The notes under the pieces are model-generated. The model did no database searches, was not told the DNA's origin, and was given only the letters and a program-made list of their open reading frames with translations. 64,000 bases of DNA from Macrocystis pyrifera (lineage: Eukaryota > Sar > Phaeophyceae > Laminariales > Laminariaceae): assembly GCA_031763025.1 (NCBI GenBank), contig JASSKH010000020.1, forward strand, positions 558,001-622,000, read 5' to 3'. Positions 11,740-26,400 of the stretch are shown piece after piece. Within the stretch, counting starts at the first letter, position 1; every line of letters begins with the position of its first letter. The position numbers were made by a program, and so were the translations under genes.

Positions 11740-14700
11740 ACCACAGCACTCAATCTGGCGACCGTTTGAACATGAGGCTGGCGACCGGCGGCTGTCAAGG
11801 AGCCCTTTGTACACACTTAGTATATGTGGAATAAATCATAAACGCGAAACTTGGGTGTACTGATGTACTGTGTAGTTGGTAGCAACACCAGTGGAGTGTG
11901 ATGGCAATACACACAGGACACCTATACCTTCGTAAACGCGAAATAGAAAACAGGATTCAAGCTTAGGCTGGAGTTTCCTTGTGCAACGTTGTTTTTCTGG
12001 GCCCTTCTTTTTCGACAAGATTTTTGCATTTCGCCCGCAGGAAATCGACTTGTTTTCATCACTTGGCCTAGAAAGTGTCTGTATTCGTGTTAAAACCGTT
12101 GTCCGACGTCCGCCCCGCCCCGTCACTGGCCTTTCCCTATTCAGAACCGGCACCGACTTTGTGACGCTAAGCTGGTTACAGAAAAATAGTAACAAATCAC
12201 CTTTGAGCAAAAACACAAAGTATATACCAGCAGTGAAACTCTCAATTCTCAACATACCCACGTGACCGCATCACCAAGGGCAACACATCGGTCAAGCTGA
12301 TTTTGCGGTGGTAGCTGTAGATAGTGAGATGTGGGAATTGTTCGTGATCTTTGCGGAGGCGTTGTTACGCAGGCATTTGAAAGCAGTCAAACTAAAGCCG
12401 ACCCGATTCTTCTTTTTAGAACAATTCCCTGCCAATACGTCGAATGACTCTACGCTAGACCTATAGACATGATGCTATCAGCATGAGAGAGTCTTCAGCG
12501 ATACCTGTTATGTTATGGAAGCAGTAGAAGAATGGTGCAAGAAACGCCCGGCAAGAATACTGACACGTTGTATTGTGCTATTTGGAAACCGTAGGGGGAC
12601 TATTTACTTTCACGGAAATCCGTTTAGACACTGGTACAAGACGATATACAGAAATATATTTAGCAGGGATGTTTTTCATTGCCATACTCGAGGTATTTCG
12701 GTCTTGAATATTTTTGGTGGTTGTCGTACTGAACGGGACACGAGCGTCTTCATTATTGCGTCGTCAAGCACCGGCACCTGTTAATAGGCGTTTCGGCCAC
12801 ACGTGGTACTTGCAACGAGAGTACTGGATATACGGTCAAGATCCGTGTTTCGTAGGTATAAAAACGTTGTCGCAATAGACCAGAAGCTCGATCTTATAGG
12901 ACTCTATTCACCCTCTTTGGGCCCAATAACGTACCACCCATTGTGGGAACGTAGCTTTGCCTCCCGCGGCACCTTCAACGCGGACATGTAAGGAGGTATA
13001 CCATCCGCCTGGAGAAATGCAATTATTTGAGTAAAGGCTATAATATTTTCATCAGTGACATAGTCATGGCGCTATGCTCCCTTGCATGAAATAAGGCATT
13101 TTGTTTTGCTCTTTTGCTATCCACTTCCAACGTCAAGTACACCTGAACACCTCGTGATTCGTGCTGTAGTTCCTGTGAGGAGCTATAGCTGTCCGCAAGT
13201 GAAATGCAAACATTCAGTCAAAGGTTGTTTCTTGTTTTTATTTTGTGTACCCTTACTATGGACCAGTTGTGACCACTGCAGCACCTCCAAAATCGAAGTG
13301 TGGGTCTTTGTTGGGAACCTGCGGGAGATAAATCTCAAGAGAAACGTACCCTGGTGTATTGAACTTTTTCCGAGTCACGGTCGCTCGCCGGCATCCACCA
13401 ACCAGCCGAAATTGTAAACGCCGCGAGTTTAAAACGCGATGGCTTCTTCTGCTCCGATAAACATCTAGAGAGTAGAGTCACCGGCCGGCCCGGGGACCAG
13501 GAGACGCTTGGGTGCGATCGTGGGTCAAAGTTACCCCCCCCCAAAAGAAAGAGAAAAACGTTAAGTGCCTCCTTAGGCGAAATAAATAGTTTTCCGTGAC
13601 GGTCAACACGATCGTTTTCGTGTGGTCACGAAACGTAACCCAGATGCGTTTCGTTTTCGAGGTCGTTTTGTACGCATGTGCGAAGTCGTTTGAAGCTGGA
13701 ACGTGGCGGCTTTCGCTAGTACCAAGTGGTACCAACAACTCTAGCGCACGGCATGTGATAAAAACGTAGTGCGTGAGAGACATCATCGTAAAGGCTGGCA
13801 AGATGCCGCCCGGCACATGTATCTGTCCAATGATGCCCTGTTCAATTCTAGTTGAACACCACACCAACAGCCGAATTGAACATCAAGGCACCTCCAGGGA
13901 TGGTGACAAGTCGGAAGTGTTTAAGGCTCCGGATGGTGCTGAGCCTACTGACATAGTCGGACACAGACCACCCGGAAATTGAGTAGCCGTGTTTTAGCCT
14001 ATCTCAATGCCGCTGGGAAGGGCAGAAGTGTATCTGCAGGAGATCAAGCATCGCCGCAGAGCGTGGGTCCAGTCTAAAGGCAAACCACGCATGTTGTAAG
14101 TATTGGGTGAGGATTCAATTACCAGGTAGTGATTTGGGCACTGTGTACGAAAGTACAAACGACTTGTTTTTTTTTATTTCACAAGCAAATTGAAAAATTT
14201 CAATTTGGATGTTCTCTAGCGTTTACAGGGTGGCAAACCGTCGATTGATTACTACACCGTCGCTCCTGTCTGTTGATACGATTTCTGGGCAACCGATGAG
14301 GGAAAACCGCCTTTTTCTATTCGACACCTATCGAGGCGGAAGGCGCGAAGCCGCGACAAAGAAAAAAATGGACTAAAAACGAGAGACGAAATATTTAATC
14401 TCAAACCACGCACAGACACGGCGTGAAGAACAACTTCACATAACAGCGACTTGGTCGGAAAGCCATTTGTTTTGAGATGAACTCCCGGTGAATATGCTGG
14501 CGATTTGTTTATTGTACGCTGGGTGGCCAATCTGTATGTGCTACATTCGGTAGAACCAATCGTATTTACTCAATAGGACGGCGTTGGCCACCAGAGCTGC
14601 CGTCTTAAGGATAGATTGGGTAGACCATACCAGATGTCGACTAGGATATGACGTGGTGAAAACAGAAGCTAATGTTTTCTCGATCTATATTGAAACGAAC

Positions 14701-16560
14701 CTTCTGGAATGTGGAACAAACCTCCGATAAAAATGCGCTGGACATAGTCTGTTCGAGATCGGAACGGATGTTTTGGTGTTGTATAAATAATAAGAGGAAA
14801 CAATTGTATATCCAGACGTCGTGGTACATGGCGGCATTCTATTGTAGCAGTTTAACACATTGTGGCCCAGGACGACAGCAAAAAAATATTATTTTTCTGG
14901 CATTCTTGGTCCGTTGTTTAAATACACGTACCTGTAGTTTGTCGCCATTAACCAAGGGCATCAACGCCAACTTGAACGTCTATCAGGTCCATATGGTTAG
15001 TGTATATGGCTGGTGTATCAGCAAACCGCCAACTGTCTTATTCATGCGATTCGTGTTCTCGAAACTCCACCCTGGTTTCGGCTTTCACCCGTTACTTACA
15101 ACTCCGGATCAATTGTATGTGTGTGCATTCGGATGTCCCCTCTTCGACGGAATATCTATTCTGTCACCGAAAAAGGTTGTTAAGGAAATGAGGTACACAC
15201 TCGGCACATAGTACTTTGAGAATTATCTCGAGCGTTAAAATCGTCCACAATGCAGCCACGACGTAAAATGTTCAGTGTAGGCGTAAAGAACAACGAATGC
15301 TATAGCTTGCATTATGAATCCGAATAGCGACGCCCGCACGTCCAAGCGCTTTCTATCGCGCAGGCCTTGGGTGTCACTGGTGAAGAATCATTTCGACACA
15401 AATCACTGTGCCAGTGTAGTAGGGGCGGATTGTCTCCGACGGCCGAGATTCTACACCAGCTGTCGCCTGGCCTTGTAACTGTCGCCGTGTCGTTGATGTC
15501 TCGTTCATGAAGACGCGCGCCTGCACATGCAACGAACACACGGCTGCGTTTAGTTCGCAATCAGGGGGAAAAGGTTATTTAATGACGAATTCTTTGATTA
15601 AGAGAGGGAATTTTCGACAATGTAGTCACGTGTAGTGACCGACCTTGTAGGACATCGTGAACATTACCTCGCACAAGTGTGTTTGTGGGGCGAGTTCAAA
15701 CATGAATGTGTTCATCATCGTTTCCAATGGGCGACGTTAACCAGCAAAAAAACTATGATGAGGTTGGGGATCTGACTACCTGCTTTGTCAGACGCCTTCT
15801 ACGATAGAGACGCGCAAGGTTTATTCGTCCCAGTAGAGATTTATTTGCCACCCCAAATCTGATTCTGGAGAATGGCGTACGTTTAACCCCATGAGCAACC
15901 CTGTTTGCCTGAACATGCCCTGTAATGTACTGTGAACTCGAGAGTTCAATGTCGACATGAGCTGGGCCAAAGAGCACCTGAATTGGGGTTTAGTTTCTGC
16001 GAAAAAGTGCTACCTCTATAGTATCACGCATCAACAACTTTTTAAACACATATGTGACGTTTCGACCAAATCGAAGTTGTGGCACAAATATTTAACGCAC
16101 GTCATAATTGTTCAAGAGCACACCGTGAAACTGTCGTGTTATGTACATCAAAATGCCTGTGAAATAGTTCACGACCGATGGCATGGTTCATACCACCCTT
16201 GAGCTTCAGGAAGAGGCGGGGCATATCCCGACGCTTGCGTGCTCGTTCGGCTTGGTGTAGGCCTAAATGTATATGGATGTGCTATGTCAAGAGTCACACG
16301 GATGAGTACAACATGTTCATGAATGCGTTCCTTCAAGTGAACCAGCTAATCATCCATATTCGAGTACTGTGTGCAGTATGCAGAGTTTGTTCTTCCCCTA
16401 TCCCATGGTGTCTGTGCATATCGTACTGACCACGTACTATTGTTGATTACAGAAATATATATGTACAAAATGATTCTGTTGGATGATACACGTTAGTGAG
16501 TGCGTAGCCTCATACATGTTTCATGGTGTCTCTACATTTGCATGCGTCGTCAGTTCCTCA
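11740..16560. other. no recognised gene
   Basis: Frames up to 179 codons exist (14672-15211 plus) but are hydrophobic, Cys-rich and without known motif. I could not link any by splice sites. It includes the downstream side of the protease gene; no clear AATAAA was seen after its stop. Confidence 0.45.
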
Positions 16561-16569
16561 CACCTGCAG

Positions 16570-17492
16570 TTAGACGCCTGTGACAAGCTGCTCGAACGTT
16601 TTGCCGAGTGGACCGTGCACCTTGTAGTCTTCTTCCTGCCCGCGAATGGCTTCAAGCCCCGACATGATCTTCGCTCCATGTTGGTCTATCGTGGGCACGG
16701 AGGTTTCGCCAATGATACCTTGCAATGTTGTATCCCCCTTAATGCCAGTAAACCCGAGGTTCATCTGGAACGTAGTGTGGTCTGGGATATCGAAGGTGTC
16801 CGTTGGGTCCCTCTCCGGCAGCTGGTGCATCTTGCCGTGGTTGAGACGCAGGGTGAGGTTCGGGGTAACGATCTGGATCGAGACGTGGTCGGACTGGTGG
16901 GTGTATAAGCCGTCATTTTCCATCGCGTTGGACACATACTCCTTGCATTCACCCGGGTTTGTGGCGAAAGCGTCGTCTGCAATCCACCGGTCCATGGTCG
17001 GAGACGCTGAAAGACGGCGACCTGATTGGGCTGCGACGAGCTCGGCTTCGCGGACCTTCTGCTGCCAGTACTTCTCGAAGCCGAACGGTCGGCACTCGCC
17101 TGGTATGTTGGCCGCCGCGAAGGAAATTCCGGGTCCCACATCCTTTTCTCCAGGCGCTGTCACGCTTACACCGTCCAGGAGCACCGTCAAGGCACCGTCA
17201 CCGAGGCATGGTTGGCCATCCTGAGGGCAGCTGGTGTCTAATACGCTGGGGTCGCCGACGTATATGACGATGCTGTGGCCGACACCGTCTTCATCGTCGG
17301 TTTGAACGCTGATGCCCGTAATGTACGTCACCACGGGTAGGTCGGCAATGGGTGCTGTGACCCTCATGTTCACGTGGTCAGTGCCCCACGCCGAAAGCAA
17401 TGCGTACCAGCTGTTAGACCTCCCGGTGAAGTCAAACTTCTGGCCCGCTAGTCCAACGAGATGAGGGTCTCCATGGACGAGAACGGCCGGGC
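16570..17492 (-). CDS. protease exon 17: C-terminal VWD/root-cap-like domain and stop
   Basis: A 307-codon open block, the longest host coding stretch in the window. The acceptor CCAATTTCAG/GC is excellent and its phase 1 joins exon 16 directly. It starts PAVLVHGDPHLVGLAGQKFD, the signature opening of VWD-like and root-cap-like secreted domains, and includes paired cysteines (SCPQDGQPCLGDG, GECRPFG, PGECKEY). Alternative: a separate gene whose first exon I missed, but strand, phase and a Cys linker upstream favour fusion. Confidence 0.75.
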
Positions 17493-20400
17493 CTGAAATT
17501 GGCACGAAGGGGGAATACAAGCCAACGACATATATATTTGGCTTTTGGCGTGCATTCCAGAAGGACCTATGGTATGCATTCAGTTCTTCGTGCTCTTCGT
17601 CCTTTGCCTGGGTTTAACTTGACGCCCCACTAGTAGTGAACACTCTACCTCAACTTGAGTATATTGGATCAACTATTACAATACCACGGTTCATGTTTGT
17701 AGGGACGCAGTGGTACGGTGCTTCCCACCGATCGTATCGCGTGGTTTGCTTCAGTCGGAACCACCAAACATACTGTGTAGGGGCGCTGAAACAAGTACCA
17801 AGAGACCCTGGTTTGTTTGACACGGGGAGACTAGAGCGGTAGACGCCGTGCAAGCGTTAAGGCACTGCTTTTAATGTCTGCTGCAATTTCGCGTGAAACT
17901 ACAGAGCTAGATACGCGCAAGGGGGGAGCAGAAAATATGTTCAACGACGCCATGGATTTGCACCGCTTGAACTGGAGGAAGCTGGCAACACGTTTAACGA
18001 CGCCATTAACACGAACCGCTTGTCCTTAGATCGGTAACACATGCCTATGAAAGGGAACAAACTCACCAGGGCACATGTCCGCACAGTTATCAGCAACCCA
18101 TCGACACATCTGCTGTGCCGATATGATACCGAACCCCGCGTCTGATCCGAATGTCTCCGGCGCTCCGCCGGCATCTGACGTAGCATCGATCGTGTACTCG
18201 TAGTCGGTCAACATCTCCATCATGTCGGCGAGGGTTACGACCTTGAGTAAGATATTCGACGAGAATAGTAGTGTGTAGTAAGTATGAGATTGCCGGTAAA
18301 TTCGCCCCTACAATGCCCAATGTGATCGACAGTGACGATTTTGTGTCTTAATCGACGGACACCAACAACACGTATCAGGAGTAGCATTGGTATTTGGTCG
18401 TTGTCCCCAAGACCAACAAATAACGCTTAACGAGATCACCCAAGCCCGCCATACCTGGCGCAGTGGATGCCGTATCTGTATGCTGTTAAAATATTCCTGT
18501 AAACGTTTCGAGGCATTCGATGTACCTACCCTCGGAAAGCACGCAGCCCTGATGATCGTCGCGATGGCTGCAGCCACTGGCGCCGCGGCAGATGTTCCGG
18601 GGAAGGATTCGAAACCTGTTTTCCAAGGTTTCCGAGGACACCGTCAACAAAAAAGGCACGCCACGAAATCAAAATAAGCAGTTAAACACGTGGACGCATG
18701 GTTTGTTCACTGGTATACATACATCTACTGTAGTATGCACAGGTTAACTCAACGCCGAGAACACACACACAGAAATCATGACAGACAGCTCGAACACGGC
18801 AACGGTATAGCGCAATCACTACGAAGTTACACACATCAAATATGCGGGAATAGACCGACCGTGCACTTTTCATCGTATTCAAACGTTTTAGGAACCTACG
18901 AACGGCTACGTTCTTCGTGACGCAGGTCATCGAGCTCCTAGTTAGAGGCTTTTGATGCGTTGTTGGGTGTTTCAAGCTACATCACACGCGTTGTCTGAAT
19001 ATGTACGTGCAGGAACGCGAATTCAAATGTATACGTATGACATTTGGTTTTCTCCTTTTCGTTAACTGTGGCAGCAAAAAGGAATGCCAAAACGTGGAAT
19101 GTAGAGGCACCTGGTGTCGAGGTTTGAAGAGCATCAGCGGCAGTCGTCACAGGATGGTTTCGCGAGATCAGACCCTGGCTGTCGCCAACCAAACACGGTC
19201 CGCGGGAGGAGAACCCTTCGACTGACGCAGGTTCAGGGTCGGCGAAACGCGCCACCGTCGCCAGTTGCGCTTTCCTGTCGACGTGTAAATCAGGTGTACA
19301 CCAATTCGATATATTCATATCAGAGACTGGTCATCTCTTCGATGGATATTTCGTGGAACAATAAATAGTCGACAAAATACATAGCTACGTCAGCACTTGT
19401 AATTGTAAACATAGGTCGTTCTGGACGACACAAATGTTGTACGCTGGTTGGAAGCATTGCTACCTGAACCTATTCGTTATTTCCGGTCTCATCATGCTCA
19501 CAGAGACCTGGAGGGAATAAAATCACGACACAATTTATATATTCGTTCATCGATTTTGTACGACCTTCTTTCTTTCATCCCCCCTGGTGCTACCTCTTCT
19601 CCGGGAGTACACAGCAGCCAATCCTCTCGCTTCTCCACCGCCGTGCGTTGGTGCCTACCTATATTTCGCGAGATACTCGACCCTCTCTCCCCTTTTTGAC
19701 GTTCGTCGGATTCCACCTACGTACGCTATGCGATTTTATCCGTTCATCCCATATACGTTTGGAAATATCTTCGAACTTCCACTGCGATCCGTGGAATTCG
19801 AACTCAAGGATTAAATTTTTGTAGTATTCGGGGGTAACCACCAGCCACTGGGGCGACCGGCTACGTATACATAGGTGTGGAGGCAAAGACCAGCCATATC
19901 ATACAGTGTGCGAGCATGGCATCAAAAACGTTGCGGCTGCGATATATCGTGAGTGCACTCACATGATCTATGGCAGCCACGCTGATTGCATTCGTGGCGC
20001 ACGCGTGTCCGAACATGGAACCAGAAGAAATACCAGTCGTGGAGGCGAATTGGTTGCCCCAAGATAGCAAATGCATGTTGACGTTCTCAAGCGATGAGCC
20101 GCTCGTCTGGTGAATAGAAACAAAGTGGGCCTGCACGTGACAACGGATGAAATATCGACAAGAGGAGGGGGGCGAAGCCCGAGGTAACCATCGATGTCAC
20201 TCGTGCCAAAACACATCGGAATATTCTTCGGCAAAGAAGTGTCCAGCAGCATGGGACAGGACGGCAAATTAAAGCGTAGGTATCACAAGAGCATTTGTAG
20301 AGAACGTTTACGACGGCAGTTCAAGAACCCACTGTGGAGTGCGTATGGTCACAGGAGACGCGGCGAACACTCCACACACACGTCGTTTTACGCCAGGGTA

Positions 20401-23400
20401 ATCGGTCTTAGAACCCAATTTCCCTGCAGAGACAACTCACCTGGCGTGTAAAAAACAATCCTATCGTGTCGAAGGCAAAACCTACGTAGTGCTGACGGCG
20501 GTGCTATTTCCCCTTCGTAAGCGGCAATGTCTAACACTTCGCAAATATCATATCCGGCCTTTGCTTTCGATTTCTGAACAAGGATGACTCGCACTTGCCA
20601 GAACTACCGCAGGCCTTTGGTCAGTACTGGTCGCATGGCGACAGTGAATCTTCCACAAGGAAGGTACTTTCGCACTGTGGTTGGCCCAGAGGTATATGTT
20701 CAGCGACCCAATCAACCCGTAATCACTGCATCAAAGACAGCCCATGCAAGCTAGTGATATAGTATTTCTCACCAAGCAACCCATCCAGGCACTGGTCACT
20801 GGCCTAAGAATACGTTTGTGACTTGGGCCCGAGTTCGAGGCTCGACCTTAGGAGCAACGAAGCGCAGACTGTCCGAACCGTTTCGCGACCACTGTTTTCC
20901 CCCGCACGATGCCAGCTCAGCAATAAATACTCGTGCCGTCTGAGCGGTTCCCACGGGCATGCACATTACAACGGGGACGCAAGAACTAGAAGCAAACACC
21001 GAGCACGGGACGCAATGCCACGATCTGGTAGAATCGTTTAATCAGACCGTCACTGGGACTGACTGGGACAATATCCGAGGAATTACTCAATATCATTTTT
21101 GAATTCATTACGGTAGGCCGAGGTTAATTCTCATGAGGATTCAGAGTGGACTCTTGACTAGAAAACGGGACGATTACGGCACCAGTCGCTGCAATAAGGA
21201 GGGTTGATACAGGTAGGCGTCGGAGTGTTTGCTTGTACCAGGACTCGTGCGGCCCGGAGATTAACAACATCCCATCCGTCGTGCTGCGCGTTCACGCTTC
21301 TCGTAGACGGTTGATACTGCCAAATTATTTAATATTTGGGTCGCTTTGTCGAGATCCCAAGAGGCACAAGCGTCAGAATTTCTTGCCGAAACAAGTTTAT
21401 AGGAGAGAGATATAGGGGTTTTGTAAGTTACCAGCTTCAGACATCTTAATTTGCCACACTTACCGTAGCACGCGAAATAGGTTACACCCGCTGTGTCTCT
21501 GTCTCATCGAACAACTTGTCTGGGACTTCGCACAACCTGTAAGACCTCGATACAACTTCAGCCAGAACACATCTATAGACGTCAGACGATGCGAAATATT
21601 GAGCATACAAATCACGTACAAAAAACAGAGTGAACACTTTCGTGACTGCTCGCCTATCGTCGACCCATACCTGGAAATCGCCTAGTGGAGCTACGGCTAC
21701 CGTCGCGCTGCCGGGATTCTGTTGGCATGGGGGAAACGAATAGAGACGACGGGCAACAGGGACAGTGGCTGTTTAGACGTGGTTTCGACGTACAATGGTA
21801 CGTTCATGGGAGCGCGACTCGTGCGCCGGCATCGTGCACAAGTTTTAGGTGTATTGGTGATGTAAGGGCCTGTTTGAACGAACTCGAACGTTCACGCTAT
21901 TCAACTTTCGAGACTGGGATTGAATCCAACCTTCTTTTGGTTCGGGAAATAAATTATCGTCAAGGTGAAATTTTCATTTTGGGGCAAGGGAAATTCGATG
22001 CGATCGAATTGACAAGTGTGTCCAAACGTTCCAAGTTTGGTGACCAAACGATTCAGATAGTATAACTTTATTTTTGATTGGAGGAGTCTGGCCGACTTGA
22101 CATGCTATTTTTCGCTTTGGGCCAAGCCCCCGAGGCAATCCATCAGGTGTTTGAGATTTGTCGACCACGACCGAGGTGCTTAATCGGGAACCTTGACCAA
22201 TGCCGACCGGTTCAACAACTGCCCCAACCACTACACACCACAGCACAGCGTGCGCCTGTGGTGGAGCCTCAAAACACATTTTAGCACCCGAAACACCAAC
22301 AACTGTTCGTCACCTCAACGGCCCAAACACCACGAAAATCGAGGGATCGATCCCAAACCCGGAAGATCCGCTGTGAAGTCTTCGGCATCTACACTGCCTT
22401 CCCTGTCCCGCGCATGGCGGTGCAGGGTCCCTTGTTCTCGCCAACCAAACTCGAGAGTGATAGCTGCCTACCCTACGACGCTGAAAAACGACATATCTGG
22501 CCGCGGCGAACACTCTCCCCCCCATGACGTCGATCCTGTCTACACTCATCGACCTTCGCCAGCGACTGGGTATGTGTGGTTCCTTGATGTTCTGCGTTGT
22601 TCTGAGCTCTCCCCGGTTTAAGCAACCTTACGTGATTTGTCGATATGAGCCAAAACTACGAATCGAGTAGGACGAAATCGAATCAAATCCGGAAATAAAT
22701 ATGTGAGTCAATGCATTAGTTTCGTGAAAACAGCACTTAAATTTCACTCGAGGGAAAACGCAACCCGCCAACAATCGTTACTTGTGCATTTCGTTCCAAC
22801 ACCATGGGAAATCGCATCGGACACTGACCGACACTTGTATGCCGACGAGTTGAAGGCCGAACAAAGGGTCGAGCCGATATAAGGCCATGGTCATCTCGGT
22901 TGCTGAGCCCTCGTCATTGTCCCACTTGAGGAACACTAACTTCATGCTTGTCGAAATAAACGGGAAGAAGTACCTGACAAGCAAATAGGAAGGAAATAGA
23001 TTATTTATACCAAACAACAAACGTATTTTGTTTCAAGGACCTGGGCAAGCCGCAACGTGCGATGCCAGCTTATTTCGAGTTTCGTAGCTGCCCAGCAACG
23101 TTTCGAGGTACCTACCAGACGGCGGCAAAGTCATAGGCATTCAGCGCACTCGTCATTAACCACACCTACACCTACCGTCCCTGTTCCAATTGCTATCTGC
23201 ACAACAAACGGTTGCGGGTACACAGAAAAATGCTGTCAGAGGGTCGTATTTGGGTGCTTTGGTGTCACTTGCCGAGAGCTACTCTGCGGAGTGACAACTC
23301 AATCGATTTGAAGCCTTTGGGTATCGCGATATGCACCGTCATGGGAGGTTTTGTGCCACTGCGCCAACCAAATAGTTCCCAGTATAATTCTGAGTGAGGT

Positions 23401-26400
23401 TCGGAGACACTCGACCGAGAGGGATAAGCCTGGTAGTGAAACTCAGGGTAGTACCACCTTCGCAGCACCAGCCGCATCGTCCAGGATGGTTGAAACGGGT
23501 AGAATCCAGATTGCACGACGGATTCTGAGGGCTGCAGACGATTGGCAGGCTGCCTGCAGCAAATGACTCAATCGAAAAGGAGAGAGAAACACATATACTC
23601 CCACGCTATGTAGTGCCATGATGCAAATAGAATTTCGTCATAGGACATCGACAAACGGAGGTCTTACCTGCCAAACGACGAGTCGGATGGGGTGAAAACG
23701 TGCGCACTGACCCCTTCAGTGCAAGGAGCCTCAGTGGCGGTACCGAAGAGAGAAGTCTGACACTCCCAGTCCTGGTTAACGAAATTATGAGATGACGAAT
23801 CGCGAAACAGAGTCAATCGCAGAGTTGGAAATCGCCCATTTGGGTCAACGAACAATTACATTTTCGCGTGTACTGTGCCGACGTTGGGCGACCCAACCAT
23901 CGTTGGCGAAGGCGATGAATACCGTTGATCTGGTAGCATCACAAATCACTCGATCATGTGAGTGCTCGATAAAGTGTTAATGTTCTATATTACAACCCCA
24001 ACCAAATTAGGGCGCTAACAACATCACATCGAAAGCTCACCGGTAGGAACCGGTGCCCAAGCCCGCTATTCCCTGCGCTGGAGAAGTACAAGACGTCATG
24101 CTCTTCGGTTGCGTCGTCGACAGCGCTGGCGATAACGCCATCGCGAAAACTTGGCCTAACATAACGGCACGGATCGAAACCACCGGCGGGCACCCCGACG
24201 TTGCTCATCTACACGCAAGCATGACACAACATAAGAGGAAGCACCTTATAAATATTATGGTGCCCTTGACTGCTACGCGCTACGGCAGGTCTTTATCGCC
24301 GTTTTTCAGGGGGCTCTTTCTTCCAAGAGGATTCGTGATTTTTATCCCACCAAGACGTCTCACGTTGAAAACAAGCGACGTGCAACCCAATGACGTTGGT
24401 GTAGGATACAAGACACTTCAAACGCAACGTGTACTCTAGTTCCGACGGTATCGGAGAAGGCACTCGGCCGGGGAGCACCGGCAGTCGTCACGTTAGTTCT
24501 GCAAGGAAACGTTCCATGACTATCGTAGAACGCACGACTATCTGAGAGGAGACCCCGAAAACAGGCTATATATGACACAAACCAAAGCTTAACCCGACGA
24601 GAAATACCGTGTCCCAAGTCCATAGACGACGAAGAAGCTTCGAAGAAGGTGCGATGTTGGGTACGAGAACCCCCACCGGTGAGAAGTACAACTTGCGTCT
24701 GAGTCAGGTCCATAAGTGTTCAACATGTACGTAACGCCCCGTCCTATTGAGCGCATTGAAGATAATACGTTTAAAAATTTTAGTCTGTACAGCAAATATG
24801 AGTCAAGTAGATCACAACCAATGGATAGTACATCTGCCACAATTCGACCACTTATGTCTCGGCCAAGCCGTGCACTTACTCCGTAGGATATCCGATGTCG
24901 TCGACGATAACGTCGCATTGCTCCGTATCAGCCAAGACTCCGATATCGTCCGCAAATGTCTGAGGATCAACAAAACAAACACGAGTATAAAATGATATTT
25001 TGGATAAATTGATCGGAGTAATGTACCCGAACAAGCTGTGATGCCAAATTCTTCACTACCGCGTTTGCTCCTCTCGTGCAAGTGGATCCGTACCTCATTT
25101 AAATCTAGACGTTAACACATTGAGTTGGGAAATATTTGAGGCTGCAAGCATAAGAATCATTGTTGTCACTCGGGCGAGTGGTTGGGACAGGGTGAAAACA
25201 TAGGACCCAAACGACATCCTGCGACCGTTGCAGCGCTTTCCTGGATATGAGACTTGAGATATACCGGTTGGGTCCCATGGACCAAAGTACGAACATAGTA
25301 AAAGAGGGAAGGAGGGATGCCGGTCTACTATTTCTGCCGTGGGATTGTCAATTCAACATGACAGCGGACAGGGCTAGAGGCGTGGAAACGTCTATTGTAA
25401 TATTGGATGCTAAACAACAGACGGCCGCGCCATACTGCAACCACTTGCCTGCTCGCCGAGGGCGGCCGAGTTAAATTTGTAGTTCGCGCCGCGTGCGATG
25501 TCAAACGCCAGCTCAATCATAGCAGATCCTTCAAAAACGATGCACACATGCAACCACACGTGCAAGGGGTGCGGGCAATCCTGCTGTGTTGATGATGAGA
25601 TCAGACGTCTACAATAAAAGCGAGGTATACCCGTAGGCATCGTGTGTTGGGCTTCCTGGTCGTCCTAAACAAATCGGTGCTTCGGTCGCGTTACCACTAT
25701 ATTATTATGAGCCTCCTGGCTTGAGCTACAGCATAGAAGCTATAAGCTCCAATACCTGCGGTAACCCTGAACTGACTGTGGGGAACATTGTAAAGTGGAA
25801 CCTGAGGAGCAATCCCAAAGGCTAAGTATAGCACAAATACCATTGTAGATACCCTGGTACCTAACTTGGTTATGACGATAGCTGGTTGTGGAGTGCGGTC
25901 AGTCAGAAATAGTTTTAGGCCAGTAGTATAAATGCGTCAATTATATTTCGTTCCAGATGAAGGCGTCAGAGGTTAGTTGTTACGGTAGTTTAGCAGCCCC
26001 TTCAGTTAAGAAATAGTGTGTCCTACACGTGCTGCCCCTAATATAGTTTGCGTAGGCGGCCTCTGCAAGGATTTTGTGTACCGCTTTCGTGGCATGCATC
26101 ATAGTGATCTGGAGATCATTTATTGGGTCTTACCTTCGTCAATACCTTCGACACCGGGCAAGTCCTGTAGCAGGCGGGATAAACGCGAAACGAAGCACAG
26201 AAAGGAGTTTCTGAACAGATGGGGCACGTGTATGCAGGTCATAACGCTTATGTTTCATGTTATGGGCGTTGTCATTCACAGATGAGTGGGTTCTAGAATT
26301 CCCACCCCGTCGTCAGTTCAATATATTGAGACAATATCTTCCACCAAGAAGGCATGGTGACCAATACGGTTTTGTGCCACCACGTTAAACGTCATTTGTG

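Noticed and set aside
14672..15211. 179-codon plus-strand ORF
   Set aside because: Random-looking composition with scattered Cys and Trp; no motif or neighbouring exons.
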